Source: JANRKN01 sp033763435 (GTDB lineage: Bacteria; Planctomycetota; Phycisphaerae; Phycisphaerales; UBA1924). Taken from it: a stretch of 41,621 nucleotides of DNA. This document shows positions 31,397 through 40,010 of this stretch, piece by piece; the first letter of the stretch is position 1; each line of letters opens with the position of its first letter. Position numbers and translations under genes: made by a program. Under the pieces are notes generated by a model. The model did no database searches. It was not told where the DNA came from and saw nothing but the letters and a program-made list of their open reading frames with translations. Where the stretch lies: contig JANRKN010000127.1 in NCBI GenBank assembly GCA_033763435.1, positions 1 through 41,621 of the forward strand, in the 5' to 3' direction.

Positions 31397-32410
31397 ATGC
31401 TCCGGCCTTTCTCACTCACGCTCCTGCTCAGCTGTGCGCTCGTGCTCATGCTCGCGTCCTGCGCCGCGACATCCACCGGCGCGGCACGCACGCCCGACCC
31501 TGAGCTGCCCGCCTCGGTGTACGAACTGAACATCACCGTCTTCCCGCCCTCGACGGCGCTGGATTTCTCGACCCCCGCGACGCTCGTCTACTCCGCCTTC
31601 CAAGCCAAGCAGCACGCCTCAGACGTGCGCTCGAGCACCAAGTCGGCCCCGGCGCACGAGGTCGGGCACACGCTGGTCGAACTCCGGCGCGGCGACGCGC
31701 CCCCGATCTTCGCCGCCGTCAGCGACGAGGACGACGACGAGGAAGATCGCCGCGTCTTTGACGACGGCGTCGGGTTCGCCCTGCTCTTTGAGGGCGTGAA
31801 GGGGCACATCCAGTCCGAGCGCGATGTCCGCGGCACGCTGCGCCAGCCGCGATTCTTCGGCACGCGCGCGGCGCGGCTCCGCGTCCTGCTCTCGCGCGAG
31901 ATGGCCGAGCACCTGACCCTGTTCTTCGAGCGCTTTGAGAAGGGCCGGATCGCCGAGCGATTCGCCCTCGCCGCCGACCCGCTCACGGGAACCGGCGCTG
32001 GGTGCGCGTCGTTCGCGATCGCGTTTCTCGAAGCCGGCGATCTGATGATCCCCGAGTGGCGCGGCTTCAACACGCCCGACGGCTGGCGCCTGCGGCTTCG
32101 CGTGCCCGAGGCGCTGATCGGCGGCGCAACCACGGGCCGGCGGATCGACCCCTATGCGCTCATCGCCGCACCCATCGCCCAGCGCTGGGCCGAACCGCGC
32201 GAGCCCGGGCGCGAGCTGGTCTTCTACGAAACAGGCCTGATGCACGCGTGGCTCGTCCGCGCGGTCGAGTCCGCCGACGTCCGCGCACGCTTTGGTCTTC
32301 GCCTGGGCGCCGAAGAGCGCACGATCGCCGATCTGGTCAACATCCCCACCGTCACGCTCGATCGGCGCGAGGCCCGGCCGCCCGCAGCGCCCCGCTGGCG
32401 CTTTGAGTGA
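31397..32410 (+). CDS. Unrecognised lipoprotein with His...Cys layout
   Basis: No family recognised with confidence. The 337-residue protein begins with a lipoprotein signal ending LASC (Cys22). A His lies in APAHEVGHTLVELRRG (His91), an acidic run follows (DEDDDEED, about 110-117), and a Cys in GTGAGCASFAIAFLEAGD (Cys203) is followed by predicted mixed alpha/beta sequence to the end. A conserved-looking His before a Cys at the start of a helix recalls circularly permuted papain-like folds (permuted NlpC/P60 or DUF4105-like). If so, it could be a cell-wall or lipid-active hydrolase. This is inference from two motifs. It converges with the VWA gene (6 nt apart) and starts without a Shine-Dalgarno. 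Confidence 0.75.
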   Translation: MLRPFSLTLLLSCALVLMLASCAATSTGAARTPDPELPASVYELNITVFPPSTALDFSTPATLVYSAFQAKQHASDVRSSTKSAPAHEVGHTLVELRRGDAPPIFAAVSDEDDDEEDRRVFDDGVGFALLFEGVKGHIQSERDVRGTLRQPRFFGTRAARLRVLLSREMAEHLTLFFERFEKGRIAERFALAADPLTGTGAGCASFAIAFLEAGDLMIPEWRGFNTPDGWRLRLRVPEALIGGATTGRRIDPYALIAAPIAQRWAEPREPGRELVFYETGLMHAWLVRAVESADVRARFGLRLGAEERTIADLVNIPTVTLDRREARPPAAPRWRFE

Positions 32411-32416
32411 GCCCGA

Positions 32417-34174
32417 TCAGCCGATGATCTTCCGGCGGTGGTTCACATAGTCCCACAGCACGAAGCGGTCCAGATCCTTGCCCGCGGTGAAGAACACGCG
32501 CCCGCGGGTTTCCTCCGCGATGCGGTGCGCGAACTGGATGTCCTCGCTCGACTGCCACCAGTTGGGCAGCAGGAAGATGTTGATAGTGATGCCTTCGCGC
32601 GCGCACAGGCGCGCCTCGCGCATGGTGGCTTCCTCGGTGAGCGGATCGGGCGGATAGAGCAGATACAGGACCGATCCCTCAAAGTGCGCCGTGGGCAGCC
32701 CGTCGGTGATGAGCATCACCTGACGGTTGGGCGTGTCCTGCACCGCGAGCTGCTGGCGCGCGAGCTGGAGGCCCCGCTGCAGATTGGTAAAGTGCGGCGG
32801 GATCAGCGCCTCGCTCACCTCGGGCTTGCTGAGATCGACCTTCATCCGCACGACCGGCGAGCGGAGCGTGACCGGCTTGGGCATCAACGAGGCGATCTCG
32901 GAAATGTGCCGACGCTTGGCGAGCGAGTAGACCTCGACGAACGACAGAAAATCGCCCGGATACTCGCGGCGGACGAGGCCGTCGAGCGCGAGCGCCATGC
33001 GCTTGGCGTTGATGTACTGCCCGTCCTGGCGCATCGAGCCGGACATGTCGAGCACGACCATCGTCGCGCACTTGGGCGCTTTTTTCGTGCGGTGGACCTC
33101 GATATCCCGCACGCCGAAGCTGAGCTTGCCGCCCAACCCCTCGCGCGGTGCACCGCCCTGGCGGATCAGCGCGTTGACGAAGCTGCCCGGCACGTCCATC
33201 GACGCGACAGGATCGCCGAACTCGTAGGGCTTGGTCGAGGCGGTCTCCTGCACGCCATCGTCGGTCGCGACGCTCTCGTGCCGGCCCGAGCGCGAGGCCT
33301 GGAGATTGGTGAAGATCTCGGTGAGCAGTCGGCCCTGAAAGAGCCGCATGGCCGCGGGGGTGAGACGAAACGCGCCGCGGTCGCCCTCGGCCTGCTCGAT
33401 GCCCTGCCTTGCGGCCTCCTGCCGCATATAGTCCTCGACCTGCTCGCGCAGCGCCTGCAGCCCCTCGATGTCCGCCTCGCTCACAAAGTCCTTCAGCGCG
33501 TCGAGATCGATGATGCCGATCTGCGCGTTCTTCCGCGCTTCCTTGATCTGCTCCAGCAGCCGCTCGATCTCTTCAAGCTCGCGCTTGATCTCCAGCGCCT
33601 CTTCGACGCTCATCGGTTCGCGCCCGGTGAACTCCCAGCGACTGGCGAGCTCCTCGATCTGATACTTGTCGCCCAAGCGGTCGATCAACTTCAGCAGCGC
33701 GCGTGACGCGGGGCTCTGCTCGCTCCGCTGCTTGTACCACAGTCGCTCCAGATCCGGCACCTGCTCGGAGCGCACCGCCCGCTCGAACTCCTCGCGCCAG
33801 TTCTTCTCAGGGCGCACGTCCCGCGCGGCATCGCGATACGCGCGGTCCGCCAGCGTCTGCGCCGCCTGGGTTTCGTAGGTCTCGAGGATCTTCCGCCGAC
33901 GCTCCTCGAGCATCGCGCCGATCGCGTCGAGGCTGGGCCCGAGATTGCCGAACATCGACGGATCGATCTTGACCGCCCGCGCGAGCTCCTCGGGCGTGAG
34001 GTCGCGCATCGAGCCGTACATCAGCATGTGTTCCATCGCGGCGCCCGCAAAGTCAGGCGGCTCGGCCGTCGGAGGCGGAAACTCCTTCGGATCGAACTTC
34101 TGATAGGCGTGCACGAGCCCGGGCGGAGTCGCCGCGGGTGGGCCCGACTCAGGTTGCCGATTCAGCTCCGTCAC
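32417..34174 (-). CDS. VWA-domain protein, partner of a MoxR-type ATPase
   Basis: A 585-residue protein with no signal peptide. The N-terminal two thirds are helical and charged, including a coiled-coil-like region (IKRELEEIERLLEQIKEARK, about 210-235). A von Willebrand factor A domain starts near residue 365, with the metal-ion-dependent adhesion motif DMSGSM at about 373 and MLITDGLP near 488. VWA proteins encoded next to MoxR/ChlI-like ATPases act together as metal-insertion or protein-assembly chaperones; the client here is unknown. The start is GTG at 34174 with GGAG 6 nt upstream. It overlaps the small membrane protein gene by 26 nt, and MoxR lies one gene further upstream. Confidence 0.9.
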   Translation of the reverse strand: MTELNRQPESGPPAATPPGLVHAYQKFDPKEFPPPTAEPPDFAGAAMEHMLMYGSMRDLTPEELARAVKIDPSMFGNLGPSLDAIGAMLEERRRKILETYETQAAQTLADRAYRDAARDVRPEKNWREEFERAVRSEQVPDLERLWYKQRSEQSPASRALLKLIDRLGDKYQIEELASRWEFTGREPMSVEEALEIKRELEEIERLLEQIKEARKNAQIGIIDLDALKDFVSEADIEGLQALREQVEDYMRQEAARQGIEQAEGDRGAFRLTPAAMRLFQGRLLTEIFTNLQASRSGRHESVATDDGVQETASTKPYEFGDPVASMDVPGSFVNALIRQGGAPREGLGGKLSFGVRDIEVHRTKKAPKCATMVVLDMSGSMRQDGQYINAKRMALALDGLVRREYPGDFLSFVEVYSLAKRRHISEIASLMPKPVTLRSPVVRMKVDLSKPEVSEALIPPHFTNLQRGLQLARQQLAVQDTPNRQVMLITDGLPTAHFEGSVLYLLYPPDPLTEEATMREARLCAREGITINIFLLPNWWQSSEDIQFAHRIAEETRGRVFFTAGKDLDRFVLWDYVNHRRKIIG

Positions 34175-34379
34175 GCGATGCTCCTTGGCTCCCGCAGCAC
34201 GATCCGCACGCGCGACGCTTGCGCTCGGCCGCCATCAACGGAACGCTTGAGGCGATCACGCCCGCGCCCAGCGCTATCAGCGCGGCCTGATTCTCTCCGG
34301 TGAGCGCCAGCGCGATCATCACCGCACCGGTCGTCCACATCAACGCCGCGATCAACCACACGCCTCGATTCTGCCGCAT
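34149..34379 (-). CDS. Small two-helix membrane protein between MoxR and VWA
   Basis: A 76-residue protein with two hydrophobic segments (about 7-26, VWLIAALMWTTGAVMIALAL, and 32-50, AALIALGAGVIASSVPLM). A basic Cys-containing tail follows (ERKRRACGSCCGS). The ATG at 34379 has GGAG 8 nt upstream, and the end overlaps the VWA start by 26 nt. These features and the composition of the frame support a real gene over the alternative frame from 34497. It could anchor or regulate the MoxR/VWA complex at the membrane; no family is recognised. Confidence 0.7.
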   Translation of the reverse strand: MRQNRGVWLIAALMWTTGAVMIALALTGENQAALIALGAGVIASSVPLMAAERKRRACGSCCGSQGASRDGAESAT

Positions 34380-34493
34380 CGCTCAGACTCCTTCGCACTT
34401 CACCCCCATCTTCGACGCGGCGCGGCACAGAACGCAACCACTCATCGGTAAAGTTTGTCGCGATTTCAGTTCGGCTCCGGTTTGGTTTACCCG

Positions 34494-35936
34494 TCACGGC
34501 TCATAGCTGATCCGCCCGTGGCGCGTCGCGCGCGAGATCCGGTCCGTCGCATACAGCCCCGCGAGCACGAACTCCACGCAGCTCGCCCGCACGGCGGGGT
34601 CGGTCGCGGCGTTGACCTCAAACGCCTTGTCCCACACCGCGGGCACGCGCTTGAGCAGCTTCTCGTAGTGCGCGCTGGGCAGCATGTCGCCCACTTCGAT
34701 CTTCACGCCCTTGGCGAACACCTCGCCGATCTCCGCGAGGCCGTGCTCCTGCACGTACTCCTCGAAGACCGCCTTGGTCGCCTCAGCGAGAATCGCCTCG
34801 AGCACCTGGCGCTCGCTCATCTGGTGCGAGCCCATCATGTCCAGCTCGACCTTGCCGACGCTTGACGCGTGGAAGTGCGCGAGGTCCGACATCCGCGGCA
34901 CCGCGGGCCCCTCGCCCAGCCTGATCGCCCGCTGACGCGCCGACGCCACCATGGTCTTGTAATTGGCAATGCTCAGCCGCGCCGACACGCCCGACTGCTG
35001 ATCGACGTACTTGCTCTTGCGCGCGCAGGCCGACATCTGCTCGACGATCTCCTTCATGAACCGCGGCACAACCACCGGCAGATCCATGTCGTTGCCCGCC
35101 TCGCCCGCGCCCTTCTCAAGCTCGCGCAGGTCCGACAGCGCTTCCTGCTCCATGATCTGGATGCCCATGTCGCGCTCTTTCGGATAGTGCGTCTGGATCG
35201 TCGCGCCGATGCGGTCCTTGAGCTGCGGGATCACCTTGCCCGAGCGGTTGTACGTGCTCGGGTTGGCGCTGAACAGCACCATGACGTCGAGGTCGAAGGT
35301 GATCGGATAGCCGCGGATCTGCACGTCCCGCTCTTCGAGGATGTTGAAGAGGCCCACCTGCACCGCGTCGTCGAGGTCGGGCAGCTCGTTCATCGCGAAC
35401 AAGCCCCGGTGCATACGGGGAATAAGCCCGAAATGCAGCGTCTCTTCCGCCGACATGCTCTGCCCCATCGCGAGCTTCGCAGGGTCGATCTCGCCGATCA
35501 GGTCCGCGAACTTGGTCCCGGGCGCGAGCCGCTCGGCATAGCGCTCCTGGCGGGGCCACCACGCGATCTTCACCGCCTCGGGCGCCATCGACGCGACGTA
35601 CTCCTTGCCCATGCGCGTGATCGGCCGCTCGGGGTCCTCATGCACCGGACAGCCCGGCAGATCAAGGTACGGCAGCTCGTCATCCAGGAACCGCGTCAGC
35701 ATCCGCATCAGCTTGCTCTTGCCCTGGCCCTTCTCACCCAGGAAGAGCATGTCGTGCCCCGCGAGGATCGCGTTGACGATCTCGGGCACCACCGTGCTCT
35801 CATAGCCCACCATGCCCGGAAAGAGCTCGCGCCCCGCGCGGAGCATCGCGATCGTGTTCGCGCGCAGCTCCGCCTTCACGCTCCGCGAGCGCCAGCCCGA
35901 CGCCCGTAGTTCCGCCAACGTTTCGGCACGCTTCAT
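34494..35936 (-). CDS. MoxR/ChlI-like AAA+ ATPase
   Basis: A 480-residue cytoplasmic AAA+ protein related to magnesium chelatase subunit I and MoxR. Walker A is GEKGQGKS (67-74). The Walker B region reads GLFAMNELPDLDD, with Asn183-Glu184 where the family usually has Asp-Glu. The sensor-1 segment is LFSANPSTYNRSGK, followed by LKDRIGATIQTHYP with the arginine region. It probably works with the VWA protein encoded two genes downstream in maturation of an unknown complex. The ATG at 35936 has GGAG 9 nt upstream. The gene begins 62 nt after the end of the photolyase gene, so it may be cotranscribed with the repair genes or have its own promoter. Confidence 0.9.
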   Translation of the reverse strand: MKRAETLAELRASGWRSRSVKAELRANTIAMLRAGRELFPGMVGYESTVVPEIVNAILAGHDMLFLGEKGQGKSKLMRMLTRFLDDELPYLDLPGCPVHEDPERPITRMGKEYVASMAPEAVKIAWWPRQERYAERLAPGTKFADLIGEIDPAKLAMGQSMSAEETLHFGLIPRMHRGLFAMNELPDLDDAVQVGLFNILEERDVQIRGYPITFDLDVMVLFSANPSTYNRSGKVIPQLKDRIGATIQTHYPKERDMGIQIMEQEALSDLRELEKGAGEAGNDMDLPVVVPRFMKEIVEQMSACARKSKYVDQQSGVSARLSIANYKTMVASARQRAIRLGEGPAVPRMSDLAHFHASSVGKVELDMMGSHQMSERQVLEAILAEATKAVFEEYVQEHGLAEIGEVFAKGVKIEVGDMLPSAHYEKLLKRVPAVWDKAFEVNAATDPAVRASCVEFVLAGLYATDRISRATRHGRISYEP

Positions 35937-35998
35937 CGCATCCGGCTCCTCGCACGCACAGATCTGCCGTGCGCTGTGTGCTGTTGAGTCTCACCCGG

Positions 35999-37540
35999 TC
36001 AATCTTCGTCGCTGTCCTGCGCTTCGCCGCCCGCAGCTTCCGCCCCCTCGGCAATGCCCGCCGCAATTTTGAAGGCCTTGAGCACGCGCTCGCGCGCCTT
36101 GCTGTGGTCCACGATCGGCGGCGGATACTCCAGCTTCGCGCGTTCCAAAGGCGCGAGGCCCTTCTTCGGGTCGTAGGGCTGGTGCACCGCCGCGCCGCGC
36201 ACGCCGCGGAGCTCGGGCACCCATGCTCTGATGAAGGAACCGTCCGGATCGAAACGCTCGGACTGCGAAAACGGGTTGAATATGCGGAAATATGGCTGCG
36301 CGTCGGTGCCCGTAGAGGCCGACCACTGCCACCCGCCGTTGTTGCTGGGCAGGAACCCATCGACGAGGTTCTGCATGAAGAACCGCTCGCCCAGACGCCA
36401 GTCGATCAGCAGATCTTTGGTCAGGAACATCGCCGAGATCATCCGCAGGCGGTTGTGCATCCAGCCCAGCGCGCGGAGCTGCCTCATCGCGGCATCGACG
36501 ATCGGAAAACCGGTCCGACCCTCCTGCCACGCGAGCAGTTGGGCCTCATCGGTGCGCCATGCGACACGCTCGGCCGCGGGCTTGAACGCGCGGTGCATGC
36601 AGACGCGCGGGAACGCATCGACCACGTGAATGTAGAACTCGCGCCAGACCAGCTCGGTGATCCAGCCGGCCAACCCCGCGCTCCCACCATCGAGCGCGCC
36701 CGCGTTCGCCTCGGCCGCCGCGCGCACGCACACGCGAGGCGAGACCGCGCCGATCGCGAGATAGGGCGAGAGAGTGCTCGTGCCGTCGACCGCCGGGAAA
36801 TCGCGCCGGTCCTTATACGCCCGGCCTCGCTCCGCGACGAACACGCGCAGACGCCTGAGCGCCTCGCTCTCGCCCGCGGGCCAGCGCTCGGGCGCGATGT
36901 CCGACCCGAATCCGGGCACGCGGCCGGGCACTTCGTCGGGCGCGAGATCGATCTTCTTCTGGACTTCGGGCGTGCCGAGGTCCTTCACGCCCCCGCGCTC
37001 GGCGCTTACGCGCAGCCAAGCGCGCCGGAAGGGCGTGAACACCGTGAACGGCCCGCCCGCGCCGGTGCGGACGCACCCGGGCTCGAGCACGCACTGATCG
37101 TGCCACGCGAACACCCGCACGCCAAGCTTCTCGAGCTCGCGCGTCACGGCCTCATCGCGCCGACGCTCGTTGACCTCGTACTCGCGGTTGAAGTCCACGC
37201 GCGCCGCGCCGACCTCGCGCGCCGCCTTCGCCACGACCGCCGGAACATCGCCCGGGCCCTTGGCCGAGCGGATCAGCAGCGGGATGTTGAGCTTCGCGAG
37301 CGCCGCGGAGAGCTCTCGGAGCGTCCGCAGCACGAACTCGACCTTGACGCACGCCCAGTCGTGCGCGCGCCATTCCCCGGGCGAGAGCACGAACAGCCCC
37401 ACGACGCCACCCGGCGTGACGCCCCGCTCGCGCTGCGCGGCGCACGCGTGCGCCAGCGCCGCGTGATCGTGCGTCCGAAGGTCCGTCCGGAACCAGACCA
37501 GCGACCGCGTCCCGAGTTCTGTTCCGCCCGCCTTGCTCAC
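35999..37540 (-). CDS. phrB: Deoxyribodipyrimidine (CPD) photolyase, class I type
   Basis: Repairs cyclobutane pyrimidine dimers using blue light, FAD and an antenna chromophore. The 513-residue protein has the N-terminal antenna domain (LVWFRTDLRTHDHAALAHA, the usual WFRxDLRxxDNxAL block). The FAD domain follows, with STLSPYLAIGAVSPR, GFPIVDAAMRQL, GWMHNRLRMISAMFLTKDLL and GGWQWSASTGTDAQPYFRIFNP. These blocks fit class I CPD photolyases better than cryptochrome-DASH. Start is GTG at 37540, which overlaps the stop of the upstream FeS-photolyase gene as GTGA. The C-terminus has an Ala/Gly/Glu/Asp-rich tail. Confidence 0.95.
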   Translation of the reverse strand: MSKAGGTELGTRSLVWFRTDLRTHDHAALAHACAAQRERGVTPGGVVGLFVLSPGEWRAHDWACVKVEFVLRTLRELSAALAKLNIPLLIRSAKGPGDVPAVVAKAAREVGAARVDFNREYEVNERRRDEAVTRELEKLGVRVFAWHDQCVLEPGCVRTGAGGPFTVFTPFRRAWLRVSAERGGVKDLGTPEVQKKIDLAPDEVPGRVPGFGSDIAPERWPAGESEALRRLRVFVAERGRAYKDRRDFPAVDGTSTLSPYLAIGAVSPRVCVRAAAEANAGALDGGSAGLAGWITELVWREFYIHVVDAFPRVCMHRAFKPAAERVAWRTDEAQLLAWQEGRTGFPIVDAAMRQLRALGWMHNRLRMISAMFLTKDLLIDWRLGERFFMQNLVDGFLPSNNGGWQWSASTGTDAQPYFRIFNPFSQSERFDPDGSFIRAWVPELRGVRGAAVHQPYDPKKGLAPLERAKLEYPPPIVDHSKARERVLKAFKIAAGIAEGAEAAGGEAQDSDED

Positions 37541-39285
37541 GCTCGCGTCCTCCGCCGGCCTGCCGCGCCCTCGGGCGATTCTTCGCCCCCCGCCCGCTCG
37601 ATTCCCACCTGCTCGATTCCCACCCGCTCGCGCACGCGCCGGGCCGTGATCGTGATCTGCGTCAGCTCCTCCGCGCTGTATCGGTCGAGCGACCGCAGCA
37701 CCGGCCCCACGCGCGGGTTGCGGCTCAGGCGCTCGCGATGGCGCGCGAGAAAGTCCCAGTACATCGCCGTGAACGGGCACGCCCGCTCGCCCGTGCGCTT
37801 GGTCGGGTCGTACTTGCACCCGGCGCAGTAGTTGCTCATCTTCGACAGATAGTTCCCGCCCGAGATGTACGGCTTGGTCCCCACCACGCCCTGGCGCTCG
37901 CCGGGCCTCGCGTCGGCATGCTGCGACATGCCCAGCACGTTGGGCAGCGTCGCCCACTCGACGCCATCGACATACATCCCGAGAAACCAGTCGCTGAGCT
38001 TCTTCGCGTGCACGCCCGCGAGCAGCGCAAAGTTTCCCACGACCATCAGCCGCTGGATGTGGTGCCCAAAGCCGTGCTCCACGACCTGCCCGACGCACTC
38101 ACGCAGGCAGTTCATGTCCGCCTTGCCCGTCCACAGAAACTCGGGCAGCGGGCGCGTGTGCTCCATCGAGTTGCGCTCGCCGTACGCGGGCCCCTCGAGG
38201 AAGTACACGCCTCGGACGAACTCGCGCCAGCCGATGATCTGCCGAATGAATCCTTCAACGCTCCGCAGTTCCGCCCGCCCGCGCTCGTAGGCCCGCAGCG
38301 CCGCGTCGACGCACTCGCGCGGGTCCAGCAGTTTCAAGTTCAGCGGCGCGCTCAGCGTCGAGTGATACAGCACAGGCTCGCCCGTCCACATTGCGTCCTC
38401 GAACTGGCCGAACTTCGCAAGCCGGTGCGCGATGAAGTCCTCCAGCAGCTCCAGCGCCTGCGTGCGCGTGACGGGCCACGCGAACGACTCTACCCGTCCC
38501 GGCAGCCCCCGGCCATACTCAAACGTCTCGCCCCGCTCGCTCTGCACACCAAGCCTCTGGCGCACGTCCGCGATCACCGCGCGCGTGATCGCGTCGGGCT
38601 CGAACCGCACGGGCGGGCGCGGCTTAGGCGATGGACCGGCCTTGCCGAAGCTCTCGCGGTTGTCCTTGTCAAAGTTCCACGCGCCGCCGACGGGCTTGCC
38701 TTTGCCCTTGCCCTCCCCCTCCATCAAAATCCCGAGCCGCTCGCGCTGCCAGCGATAGAAGTTCTCCATCACCAGCGGCGCCTTGCGCCCCTTGGCCCAC
38801 GCCGCAAACTCCTCGCGCGTGGTCAGAAAGTGCCGATCCTCAACGATCTCCAGCGCCGTGCCCGTCTCACGCGCGACGCGCTCGAAGATCGCACGCACGC
38901 GATGCTCCCCCGGCTCGACAACCCGCACCACCGCGGGCCTCAGGGCGCCGATCGCGCGCGCCAGCTCGCCCGCGAAGCTGCCTGTATTATCCGCGTCCGC
39001 GAGACTCACATAGCGCACCCGCAGCCCGCGCCCACGCAGCGCATCGGCAAAGTGGCGCATCGCCGAGAGGAACAGCACCGTCCGCTGCACATGGCTCGGC
39101 ACATGCTCGGACTCTTCAGCCACCTCCATCATCAGCACCGTGTCGCGCGCAGGATCGATCCCCTCAAGCGCCCGCGAGCGCGCGTCGAGCTGATCGCCCA
39201 GAACGACCACCAGCGCGCCGCCGGGAGGGGCTTCGCCGCCAGGCTTCACGGTGTCCTTGCTCTGCTTTCCCGCCGCTCGCGCCAT
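37537..39285 (-). CDS. FeS-type cryptochrome/photolyase, probable (6-4) photolyase
   Basis: A 582-residue member of the deoxyribodipyrimidine photolyase-related FeS-BCP family, typified by Agrobacterium PhrB, which repairs (6-4) photoproducts. It has GGALVVVLGDQLD near the start and SLADADNTGS. The FAD region contains FGQFEDAMWTGEPVLYHSTLSAPLN, FIRQIIGWREFVRG and GVHAKKLSDWFLGMYVDGVEW. The [4Fe-4S] ligands are Cys487 and Cys490 (NYCAGCKYD), Cys503 (GERACPF), and probably Cys393 or Cys397 (MNCLRECVG). The C-X2-C-X12-C spacing matches the family. A Gly/Lys-rich insertion (EGEGKGKGKPVG) and a repeat-bearing basic tail are unusual. The ATG at 39285 lacks a clear ribosome binding site. Confidence 0.93.
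   Translation of the reverse strand: MARAAGKQSKDTVKPGGEAPPGGALVVVLGDQLDARSRALEGIDPARDTVLMMEVAEESEHVPSHVQRTVLFLSAMRHFADALRGRGLRVRYVSLADADNTGSFAGELARAIGALRPAVVRVVEPGEHRVRAIFERVARETGTALEIVEDRHFLTTREEFAAWAKGRKAPLVMENFYRWQRERLGILMEGEGKGKGKPVGGAWNFDKDNRESFGKAGPSPKPRPPVRFEPDAITRAVIADVRQRLGVQSERGETFEYGRGLPGRVESFAWPVTRTQALELLEDFIAHRLAKFGQFEDAMWTGEPVLYHSTLSAPLNLKLLDPRECVDAALRAYERGRAELRSVEGFIRQIIGWREFVRGVYFLEGPAYGERNSMEHTRPLPEFLWTGKADMNCLRECVGQVVEHGFGHHIQRLMVVGNFALLAGVHAKKLSDWFLGMYVDGVEWATLPNVLGMSQHADARPGERQGVVGTKPYISGGNYLSKMSNYCAGCKYDPTKRTGERACPFTAMYWDFLARHRERLSRNPRVGPVLRSLDRYSAEELTQITITARRVRERVGIEQVGIERAGGEESPEGAAGRRRTRA
37596..37625. repeat. Two tandem 15-bp repeats in the FeS-photolyase tail
   Basis: GCTCGATTCCCACC occurs at 37596-37609 and again at 37611-37624, with a period of 15 nt. 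It is in frame within the 3' end of the FeS-photolyase gene and encodes VGIEQ-VGIER. It looks like a recent in-frame duplication in a variable tail. Confidence 0.85.
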
Positions 39286-39335
39286 GCGGGAAGTGTTCGC
39301 CCGCCGCCCGACGCCGGATGCCCGACCGGAATCCC

Positions 39336-40010
39336 CTACTCCACCTGCACCACGCGCCCCTCGGCCACCACCCACACGCGCTGGTCGGCAAGGCTCGGCG
39401 CGGGCCCAGCGGTAAACGTGCAGAAGGCCGGCAGAATCCCCGCCGCGCGCCCCATCGCAAAGCACGGCAGCCTCAGCGCATCACCCCCGCCCCGCAGAGT
39501 CCACGTCGGGTGCACGTGCCCGCCGATCGCCAGCCGCCCCGCCACCGGCTTGGGCTCGTGCCGCCACGCGAACATCCCCTCGTGCACCACCTCGTCGAGC
39601 ACCGCGATGCGCCACGCCTCCGCGACGCGCTTGAGCCCCCGGCGATCGTGATTGCCCGGCACCAGCTCCATGTGCACGTCCTGCCGCGCGCGCCACGCCT
39701 CGACGCTCTCGATCATCGACTCGGTAAGCCCCGCGGGCGCGTGCAGCAGATCGCCCAGCACCAGCACGCGGTGGGCCCTGGTCCGCTTCACGAGCCGGTC
39801 CAGCCGCGCGAGCGTCTCATCGTGCTGCCCCCGCGGCACGGGCACGCCGCTCTTGCGGAACGTCTCGCCCTTGCCCAGGTGCAGGTCGGCGACGACGAGC
39901 GTTGCCATCGCGGGCCAGAACATCGCGCGCTCGGGCAGCAGGCTGACGCGCTCGCCGCCCCCGCTGCCATCCGGACGCCGAAGATCGACTTCTACCGCCA
40001 GGTCTGCCAT
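39336..40010 (-). CDS. pdeM: Ligase-associated DNA damage response endonuclease PdeM
   Basis: A calcineurin-like metallophosphoesterase of 224 residues. The metal-binding motifs are in order: VVADLHLGKGE (near 40), VLGDLLHAPAG, VPGNHDRRG and IGGHVHPTW. This matches PdeM, which is encoded beside an Lhr-like helicase, an exonuclease-like protein and an ATP-dependent DNA ligase in a conserved repair cluster. Here the start overlaps the end of the helicase gene by 19 nt. The remaining cluster members would lie to the right of the window. The start is ATG at 40010. Confidence 0.92.
   Translation of the reverse strand: MADLAVEVDLRRPDGSGGGERVSLLPERAMFWPAMATLVVADLHLGKGETFRKSGVPVPRGQHDETLARLDRLVKRTRAHRVLVLGDLLHAPAGLTESMIESVEAWRARQDVHMELVPGNHDRRGLKRVAEAWRIAVLDEVVHEGMFAWRHEPKPVAGRLAIGGHVHPTWTLRGGGDALRLPCFAMGRAAGILPAFCTFTAGPAPSLADQRVWVVAEGRVVQVE

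Noticed and set aside
34171..34497. A frame starting with GTGA overlap after MoxR and covering the small membrane protein
   Set aside because: It has a suggestive overlap, but its product is Arg/Asp-rich and featureless. The alternative frame from 34379 has a good ribosome binding site and two clean membrane helices.
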